Assembly (NCBI RefSeq): GCF_965262965.1 | Contig: NZ_OZ253573.1 | Location: 1,550,001 to 1,614,000, forward strand | Source: Poriferisodalis sp965262965 | Lineage (GTDB): Bacteria; Actinomycetota; Acidimicrobiia; Acidimicrobiales; Poriferisodalaceae | Length of the DNA stretch: 64,000 nucleotides | Direction of reading: 5' to 3' | Shown: piece by piece, positions 58,144-64,000 of the stretch | Position numbering within the stretch: the stretch's first letter is position 1 | How the letters are laid out: the number at the start of each line of letters is the position of its first letter | Program-made: the position numbers and the translations under genes | Notes under the pieces: generated by a model | The model's database searches: none | What the model saw: the letters and a program-made list of their open reading frames with translations, nothing else | Told to the model about the DNA's origin: nothing

Positions 58144-61052
58144 CGCGGTTGGCGAGGCCAGGTGACCTCGTTTGATTTGATTCCGTTGACGATTGTGTAG
58201 ACGGTTACTCCGGGGAAGCCGAAGAGGCATGCCGACTCATTGGGCAACGCCGTCGCTGTCGTTCGCTTCCAGGGGCCGTGTACGTAGTTGTCGAAGGCGT
58301 AATGCCAGCATTCGACGTTGTACGGTCCGGGGCCGATGTTCTCGGCGCCGATGTGCAACCATCGGCAATGGATGCTGGTGCACGGACCGGTGACGCCCAT
58401 AGCGCCTTGTGCGCTACGACCCAGCGAGAGCGTTACTGAGGGATTTGATGTATTGCCACCAGTAGTGCCGGGTACCGCTTGTATTGGGTTAGACCAGTCT
58501 TGATCGCCGGTTGCCTCACGAGATCGGATGCGCACCTCGTAAGTGATGTCGTTGGTGAGACCGTCGATGGTGGTCCACCTGCCGTCGCCGGCGATGTCGA
58601 CGTAGTCGCGTGCGTGCCAGTTACGCCATGTGCTGTTACCGGCTTGTCGGTACTGAATATCGAAGGCGATGGATGCTCCGAGGCGGACAGCGATGGAACC
58701 GTCGGCGGCTCGCAGGCGGGGTGCAGCTGTGCGGCTGGGGCACCTGGATGGCTCTTGGGTGCAGTCGGGCCATGTCACGACGTTCGAGTAGTGGCCGCCG
58801 TGCCAGGCACCGTCTCGATGCTCGGCGCCGACGATCACGAAGACCTCAGCCCCCGGGTAGCCGAAAACGCACGATGTCTCGTTCGGCCAACTGGTCACCG
58901 TCGCCGAGCGGTAGACGCCTCGGCTGTAGCCGCCAGCTCCATTGTGGGCGCATGCAAGCGTGTGCGGCCCCGGTCCCAGACCCTCAACTTCCACATGCAG
59001 CCAGCGGCAATGAACGCCTGTGCACGAGCCGCTCGTCCCGACGGTCCCTTGCGCATCCCCGCCGATGCTGAGCTTGACGGTCGGCCGAGGGGCCGTGTTC
59101 CGCTGGGGGGTTTCCCGCAGCGGCCGAGAGAACGCGCCGTCACCTGCGCGGCTCTTGGCACGGACGCCGACCTCGTAGGCAACGCCGTTGCTCAGGCCGG
59201 TGATAGTCACGGACTGCCCGGTGATCACACGATCGGGCTGCCAAGCTCGCCACTCCTGGGAACCGTCGGCAGGCCGGTAGCGAACGTCGTAGCCGGATAC
59301 CGGTGTGCGATAGCTGTTCGGCTCATCCCATTCGACGGTCAGCGAACCATCTCCTGGATGCAGACCGGTCATCGTGGGACGATCTGGAGGCGGACCATCG
59401 CCGTCGCATGATCCTGCCGGAACCCAACCCATCGACTCCCGCTGCACGCAAGCGATATAGGCCGTCAAGCCGGTGATGTCTTGATTCGCCCCGCAATTCG
59501 GCCACGCCATGATCGAACGGAGCTCTTCGGCGCTGACTGAGCCGCCGCCGCACGTGTTGTCATCAGGGTGCGGGTGGTCAAAGCCATAGATCAAGTGGCC
59601 GAGCTCATGAGCGATGGCGCTGTAGTAGTAGTTTTCTTGCGAATACCTGCTGTGTGAGGCGGGATACATGTTGCGCGCAGCGACCACGGCCGGTCCCACA
59701 GGCGTCGTGGCGAACCCCCAAATCCGACTCCCGGTCTCGACTCCGCCGATGATCAGCGCCGTTCGCTTCGAGAAGGCGCCATCGGATCGGTCGATCTCAT
59801 CAGCCAACGCGTCGTGGCAGCCGCTCTTGCCCTTGTTGGTCCTCCACTTGGTTATTGACTGGTCCGCCCAGACGAGGTCAGGCGACAAGATGCCACCGAC
59901 GCTGAAGCTCAGCGAGAAATCGCTGTCCCCAAACTGCACCCGGTAGATACGACCGACCGCGTTGTCAATTCTGCGCACCTCGGCCTCGAGCTGTGGCAGA
60001 TCAAGGGATCCAGCAGCGCCGCAATAGAAGACACCCACCGTGACATCACGTATGGAGGACTGTGCATCAGCAACGAGACCTTCGCCGCTCGAAGACTCCA
60101 CTACATCGTCAGTCGACCCGAGTTCGCCTTGTGCCAACTCGATGATCTGAACCGCCACAGCAGACTGGGTTGCCCAGCGGTCCAGACCAGCCAGCCGCTC
60201 GAAATCACGCCGCCCGAAGTGGACATCAAGCCAGCTCTCGGGAAGCGCAGCAATACCGCCGACAACGAAGTGCACAGCCGCGTCGTCGTAGTCATCCTTC
60301 GCCTGTTGCGAAAGCGGCCCACCAGCATCCGGATCGCCAGCATCGAGGAGACACTTGGCATTGTCGGTGGCGAGCCAGCGCAGTGCTTCGGCAAGCATGT
60401 TCGCCGCGGCTCGGTCCTCGGCAATACCAAGCTTCGCAAGTACCGCGCTGCCGGAACAATCCGTATTCAACGGTGACTCCACCGAGCGCGGTGTCGGGTC
60501 AGACGTTGGATCTTGAGCCAATCCGATGATCGCGGAAGCGACAGCCGCCTGGGTTGCCCAGCGGTCGCTGCCGCTCACCCTCGTAAAGGGACCGAGCCCT
60601 AGCCGATCAACCAGCCAGTCATCCGGAATGGCTGCTGGGCCTCCCACGACATAAACACGTGGAACACCCGCCAACTCGCTGCGGGAGCCTGCTGGGAGCT
60701 GGCCTGATGCCGGATCGCCTGCGTCAACAAGACAGCGGCCGCCCAACCCGAGGAGCCTGACAGCCTCAGCGAGCATGTTCGCCGCCGCGCGGTCCTCGAC
60801 AACAGAGAGCTTGGCGACCACGGCTGCATCGCCGCAGTCAACGTTCGGCGGCAGTGCAGGCGCGGATGCAGCGGCCACACCCGGCAGCGCTGCGACAGCA
60901 AGGACCGCCGATAACAGTGCAGCGGCAAGAAGCAGCCGAGCCAGGCTTGCGCTGGTTCCGGCTTGAAGATTGGTTGTCGCTACCCCGTGGGAACTAACGG
61001 TTGAAGTTGTGGCCGACCAAACGGGGGGGGGGCTGCGCCAGAGGGCACGCAC
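58140..61052 (-). CDS. Secreted zinc metalloprotease with CWB2-like repeats and fibronectin-III domains
   Basis: A 970-residue protein. A hydrophobic signal segment (LLLAAALLSAVLAVAALPGV) precedes two CWB2-like repeats (AVVAKLSVVEDRAAANMLAE, FTRVSGSDRWATQAAVASAI and copies). The protease region has the zincin motif SAIAHELGHLIYGFDHPHPD (about residue 495) with the metal-binding third His. Two fibronectin-III units and paired disulphide-rich domains (CTGVHCRWLHVEVEGLGPGP, CTSIHCRWLHIGAENIGPGP) follow. It is translationally coupled to the golvesin gene. The start is uncertain: GTG at 61052 lies just before a run of ten C, and an ATG about 50 bases upstream is out of frame. Confidence 0.85.
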   Translation of the reverse strand: MRALWRSPPPVWSATTSTVSSHGVATTNLQAGTSASLARLLLAAALLSAVLAVAALPGVAAASAPALPPNVDCGDAAVVAKLSVVEDRAAANMLAEAVRLLGLGGRCLVDAGDPASGQLPAGSRSELAGVPRVYVVGGPAAIPDDWLVDRLGLGPFTRVSGSDRWATQAAVASAIIGLAQDPTSDPTPRSVESPLNTDCSGSAVLAKLGIAEDRAAANMLAEALRWLATDNAKCLLDAGDPDAGGPLSQQAKDDYDDAAVHFVVGGIAALPESWLDVHFGRRDFERLAGLDRWATQSAVAVQIIELAQGELGSTDDVVESSSGEGLVADAQSSIRDVTVGVFYCGAAGSLDLPQLEAEVRRIDNAVGRIYRVQFGDSDFSLSFSVGGILSPDLVWADQSITKWRTNKGKSGCHDALADEIDRSDGAFSKRTALIIGGVETGSRIWGFATTPVGPAVVAARNMYPASHSRYSQENYYYSAIAHELGHLIYGFDHPHPDDNTCGGGSVSAEELRSIMAWPNCGANQDITGLTAYIACVQRESMGWVPAGSCDGDGPPPDRPTMTGLHPGDGSLTVEWDEPNSYRTPVSGYDVRYRPADGSQEWRAWQPDRVITGQSVTITGLSNGVAYEVGVRAKSRAGDGAFSRPLRETPQRNTAPRPTVKLSIGGDAQGTVGTSGSCTGVHCRWLHVEVEGLGPGPHTLACAHNGAGGYSRGVYRSATVTSWPNETSCVFGYPGAEVFVIVGAEHRDGAWHGGHYSNVVTWPDCTQEPSRCPSRTAAPRLRAADGSIAVRLGASIAFDIQYRQAGNSTWRNWHARDYVDIAGDGRWTTIDGLTNDITYEVRIRSREATGDQDWSNPIQAVPGTTGGNTSNPSVTLSLGRSAQGAMGVTGPCTSIHCRWLHIGAENIGPGPYNVECWHYAFDNYVHGPWKRTTATALPNESACLFGFPGVTVYTIVNGIKSNEVTWPRQPR
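61023..61032 (-). repeat. Run of ten G/C at the metalloprotease start
   Basis: On the coding strand ten C residues follow GCGCAG and encode Pro-Pro-Pro before VWSATTS. The frame from the GTG at 61052 is open with ten. The frame from an upstream ATG (MSIEPAAASKCVIC) would need 8 or 11. It could act as a slippage switch choosing between starts. Confidence 0.7.
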
Positions 61053-61264
61053 GCCTCAGCAGCGCAGATCACGCACTTGCTCGCCGCGGCTGGCTCAATC
61101 GACATTGGCGACGGACACTAACGGCGTGCTGTCAACGCTGCAAGCCAACGAATGCGTCCATGATCGAATGCCTCGCTCTCATAGGCCGAGCTGATGCGGG
61201 TGTCCCGACCCCGCCGCGCCTGGAATAGCGGCGCGCAAGTTGTCGCCCCCTAGAGACGCAGCGG
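61053..61264. other. Upstream region of the metalloprotease gene, no gene found
   Basis: The gap to the IS1380 edge contains one possible minus-strand ATG (near 61100) out of frame with the protease, and no convincing gene. It is presumably the promoter region of the secreted-protein operon. I see no clear -10/-35 pair. Confidence 0.4.
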
Positions 61265-61268
61265 CTAG

Positions 61269-62947
61269 CCCTGATTGTTCATGAGTCGGGCGGGTTTGGG
61301 TGTGTGAGTCCGCGGAAAAGCCTCTCTGATCTGCGACGATGCGTGTTGTCGACACACGCAGTGTGCAATTCAGAGAGGCATCTCCGAGGTGAAACTTAGC
61401 AGTGTGGCAAATGCGCGTCTGGCAGGCGGCGGTGATCGGGTGGCGTGGGGTGCGGGGCTGTTCGCTTTGGGCGGTTTCGCGGACCGCGTCGGGCTGACTT
61501 CGGCGCTGTCGGCGGCGGTTCCGCGGCGCGGCGAGCGCGCCCCGGTTCATGACCGGGGCGTGTTGTTGGTGCATCTGTTGTTGGTGCTGGCCGGGGGCGG
61601 GGAGGCGTGCACAGATATCGAGCATCTGCGGTCTCAGCGGGACCTGTTCGGGGCGGTGGGGTCGCACTCGACGCTGTATCGGGCACTGCGCGGCATCGAC
61701 GGCTCGGGACTCGGGGCGCTGTGGGGCGCCGCGGCCACGGCGCGTGGCGAGGCGTGGTCGAAGCGCCGCGGCTCGGGTCCGTTGGTGCTCGACATCGACT
61801 CGACGCTGGTGGAGGTCCACTCGGAGAACAAGCAGGGCGCAGCGCCTCATTACAAGGGCGGGTTCGGTTTTCATCCGATGATGTGCTCGACCGGCGACGG
61901 GGAGCCGCTGTGGGTCAAGCTGCGCCCGGGCAACGCCGCCGCGAACGACATCGCCGATCACATAGAGGTGCTCGACGCTGCGATATCGGCGCTGCCCGAC
62001 GCCGACGCCGCGGGCCACCGCGCAGGCGACGACGCGGCGCTGGGGGGACGCGAGATGGTGCTGCGTGTCGACGCCGGGGGCTGCTCGGCGCGTATCGCTG
62101 AGGCGTGTCGGGACCGCAACATCACGTTTTTCATGTCCGCTCGGGCCACCGCGGGCATCGACGCCGCGATCGCGGCTGCCCGCTGCGATCCCCGACGGTG
62201 GACCGCCGCGGTGGCGAACCCCAAACAGCGCCGCTCCAAGGCCCACGTCGCGGAGCTGACCGATCTGGTGGACCTGTCGGGCTGGCCAGCACGGACACGG
62301 CTGATCATCCGACGCGAACCGCTGCACCCGGGCGCGCAGCGCAGCCTGTTCGCGTCGGAGAACTTCCGCTACTGGGGATTCCTCACCGACGCCCAAGCCG
62401 GCCCAGCCCAGCTCGACAAGCTCATGCGAAAGCACGCCGACGTCGAAGACGCCGTCGCCCGTCTCAAGGACTCCGGGCTGGCACGCATGCCCTTCACAGC
62501 CTGGGACGCCAACTGCGCATGGGCAGCACTGTGCACCATCAGCGCCGCGCTCGTGCACTGGTTCCAGACACGATGCCTCACCGGGCCGCTCAAACGCGCG
62601 GCCCCCAAACGGCTCCGCTGGCAGCTGTGGCACCTGCCCGCGCTCGTGTGCGAAACCGGCCGACGCGTCAAGCTGCGGCTCCCCACCGCACACCCCGGCG
62701 CCAAAGCCCTGCTCGCCGCCCAGCACCCCAACTGAGCACCACGCGCCCCCAGCCAAACATCACAGCGCGCACCACGCGCGCCGCCCCGCCGCGCCCCCAC
62801 ACCCATGTCAAGAACCAACACCGGCCCTGCAACCACCCCAACAGCGCCAAACAGCACCCACCGGGTCCCGCCAAGCCGACAAACCCGCCCCGCACACCGA
62901 AAACACAACCCAAAACACCGATCAGGCATTCTCATGAACAATCAGGG
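61269..62947. mobile_element. IS1380-family insertion sequence
   Basis: Perfect inverted ends CCCTGATTGTTCATGAG lie at 61269-61285 and 62931-62947. CTAG flanks both sides (61265-61268 and 62948-62951), the expected 4-bp duplication. The 1.68-kb length suits the family. The 195 bases between the transposase stop and the right end are non-coding. Confidence 0.92.
61389..62735 (+). CDS. IS1380-family transposase
   Basis: A 448-residue DDE transposase. Typical blocks are DRGVLLVHLLLVLAGGGEAC, GPLVLDIDSTLVEVHSENKQ (first Asp), YKGGFGFHPMMCSTGDGEPL, REMVLRVDAGGCSARIAEAC (second Asp) and AARMPFTAWDANCAWA-like C-terminal sequence (LARMPFTAWDANCAWAALCT). The reading frame is complete and the ends are perfect, so it is probably functional. 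Confidence 0.92.
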   Translation: MKLSSVANARLAGGGDRVAWGAGLFALGGFADRVGLTSALSAAVPRRGERAPVHDRGVLLVHLLLVLAGGGEACTDIEHLRSQRDLFGAVGSHSTLYRALRGIDGSGLGALWGAAATARGEAWSKRRGSGPLVLDIDSTLVEVHSENKQGAAPHYKGGFGFHPMMCSTGDGEPLWVKLRPGNAAANDIADHIEVLDAAISALPDADAAGHRAGDDAALGGREMVLRVDAGGCSARIAEACRDRNITFFMSARATAGIDAAIAAARCDPRRWTAAVANPKQRRSKAHVAELTDLVDLSGWPARTRLIIRREPLHPGAQRSLFASENFRYWGFLTDAQAGPAQLDKLMRKHADVEDAVARLKDSGLARMPFTAWDANCAWAALCTISAALVHWFQTRCLTGPLKRAAPKRLRWQLWHLPALVCETGRRVKLRLPTAHPGAKALLAAQHPN

Positions 62948-62990
62948 CTAGTACGAGTCCGTCGACACAGCGCGGGTCCCGCCCCGCAGA

Positions 62991-63722
62991 TCACATCTCC
63001 CACAGGTACGAGATCGGCAGTGCCATGATGCGGGGCCCGAGTCGCAGTGGTTGCTCACCGGCGTAGAGCACGATGCCGAGCTCGAAATGGTCGCCGATGG
63101 TGTCGCGGAGCCAGCCGAGCGTTTCTGCCTTGCGGCCGTGGGCGCGCATCGCAGCGGTGACCTCGATGCAGATGAGCTTCCCGTTGGCCAGCCGAACAAT
63201 CAGGTCCACCTCACGTTGGCGACGATCCCGGAAGTGATGCAGCGCCGCACCCGAGCCCCCGAACGACAGTTGCTTGCGGACCTCGTTGGCGACGAACGTC
63301 TCATACAGCGGTCCGCGCAACGGCTCTGTGGGATCGGCCAGCGAGTCAGGGGTTGCCCCCAACAGCGTCGCGGCCAATCCTGAGTCGGCCATGTGCAGCT
63401 TGGACCGCCGCTTGACACGGGTGGCCGCGCTCGTCGACCACTCCGGAAGCAGCACCGTCAGATACACCATCTCCAGGTACCTGATGTAGTCAGCAGTGGT
63501 CTGCGAGCTGCCGAACGCCGTGTCGCGATGCACATCTTCGATAACGGGCCTCGGACGGTCCCAGACGAACCCGACGGGGTCACCAAGAGCAGCTTGGAGC
63601 GTGTCGGGATTGTCGAGCCTCAAGAACACGCCGCCATTGGTGACCTGCCTGGCCAGCGTCGTCTTGCCCGACTGGCGCGGCCCCAGCAGCGCGGCTGGAA
63701 GAAGTGCTGGCTGTTCGCCCAA
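62991..63722 (-). pseudogene. AAA-ATPase/DUF4143 protein with internal deletion
   Basis: The N-terminal Walker A region (LLGPRQSGKTTLARQV, GGVFLRLDNPDTLQAALGDP) is followed almost at once by FGSSQTTADYIRYLEMVYLT. The latter belongs to the winged-helix region near the C-terminus of the ATPase, and the DUF4143 nuclease-like domain follows (KLHMADSGLAATLLG, LYETFVANEVRKQLSF, REVDLIVRLANGKLICIEVT). About 120 residues containing Walker B and the sensor motifs are absent, so it is probably inactive. These proteins are often associated with toxin-antitoxin-like or defence genes. The start is unclear (TTG at 63722). Confidence 0.75.
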
Positions 63723-63766
63723 GCCTGGGGCGAAGCGGCATCGATCCGAAGAACAAGCAGCCTCCT

Positions 63767-64000
63767 GTGACGGCAGCCGCTGGGTGGCCTCATGACGAGC
63801 TGAAACGGGCGTTGCTGTGGCTCGCCGTCTGTGACCGCAGCAACAAGAAGACTCTGGATGGCAGCGGCATCTACCGGTACCAAGCCGCTCGCTTGACAGG
63901 AGGCGACATCTCGAACGGTTCGCCTATCGCTGCCGCATACATGTGCGACCTAACACGCGACTACGAATGCGACGGCGGCGAGATGTCAGTCGAACACGAG
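63767..64000 (+). CDS. Unrecognised reading frame continuing past the window end
   Basis: From a GTG at 63767 the frame stays open for 78 codons to the last base. It reads TAAAGWPHDELKRALLWLAV, then CDRSNKKTLDGSGIYRYQAA and SPIAAAYMCDLTRDYECDGG. Composition is more protein-like than in the neighbouring frames, but I recognise no family and the start is a guess. It would diverge from the AAA-ATPase remnant. Confidence 0.3.
   Translation, partial: MTAAAGWPHDELKRALLWLAVCDRSNKKTLDGSGIYRYQAARLTGGDISNGSPIAAAYMCDLTRDYECDGGEMSVEHE

Noticed and set aside
61179..62756. A 525-residue minus-strand protein
   Set aside because: It lies antisense to the IS1380 transposase and shows no domain-like sequence.

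Overview
The window looks like a chromosomal piece of a GC-rich actinobacterium, most likely one of the Acidimicrobiia or a related deep-branching uncultured lineage. This is inferred from four things: the alaS-ruvX-mltG-aroE...aroB-aroQ-efp order; a tiny ribosomal protein bL37 gene (17806-17892); a gephyrin-like Glp/GlpR-type cell-division module next to moaA/moaC; and high-GC codon use with frequent GTG starts. Housekeeping blocks are interrupted by at least six insertion-sequence (IS) families: IS1182, IS256, IS982, an IS3-type two-ORF element, ISAzo13 and IS1380.

Layout. 1-9.05 kb (minus strand) is the alanyl-tRNA synthetase / shikimate / EF-P operon, with a vapBC toxin-antitoxin pair lodged between mltG and aroE. 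9.05-12.3 kb holds IS1182 and a decayed IS256 directly upstream of alaS. 12.3-15.5 kb carries a DUF222-HNH protein and an alpha-methylacyl-CoA racemase. 15.6-17.7 kb is a broken secreted-protein gene with an 18-C homopolymer in its signal-peptide region and IS982 at its stop codon. 17.8-21.5 kb has bL37 and an MBOAT-SGNH-SGNH surface O-acylation operon. 21.6-29.3 kb has a phosphohexomutase, adenosine kinase, M1 aminopeptidase, CtaG, Sco1 and tRNA-Ala. 29.4-34.3 kb is the glpR-moaC-moaA-glp/moeA-uridylyltransferase group. 34.5-43.4 kb holds FmdB, a SAF protein, UppP, a PHP phosphoesterase, TldE/TldD, a flippase-like membrane protein and DXS. 43.4-47.1 kb has a thiolase, an HMG-CoA-synthase/DUF35 fusion and a MntA/HepT pair.

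47-61 kb is a surface and secreted protein island. It holds a membrane protein gene split by the IS3-type element, a cell-wall-binding-repeat/CAP protein, a short cell-wall-binding-like protein, a golvesin/fibronectin-III/beta-helix protein split by ISAzo13, and a secreted zinc metalloprotease with the same repeats. 61-64 kb has IS1380, a deleted AAA-ATPase/DUF4143 gene and an open reading frame that runs off the end.

The most striking points are these. Two homopolymeric C tracts lie at the starts of secreted-protein genes. Two IS insertions can be removed on paper, at exact target duplications, to restore reading frames. A copy of the mltG 3' end lies on the far side of vapBC. Triplicated Shine-Dalgarno repeats precede efp. 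A Glp/GlpR-type module appears in what seems to be a distant lineage. All identifications come from reading motifs and context; no database search was run.
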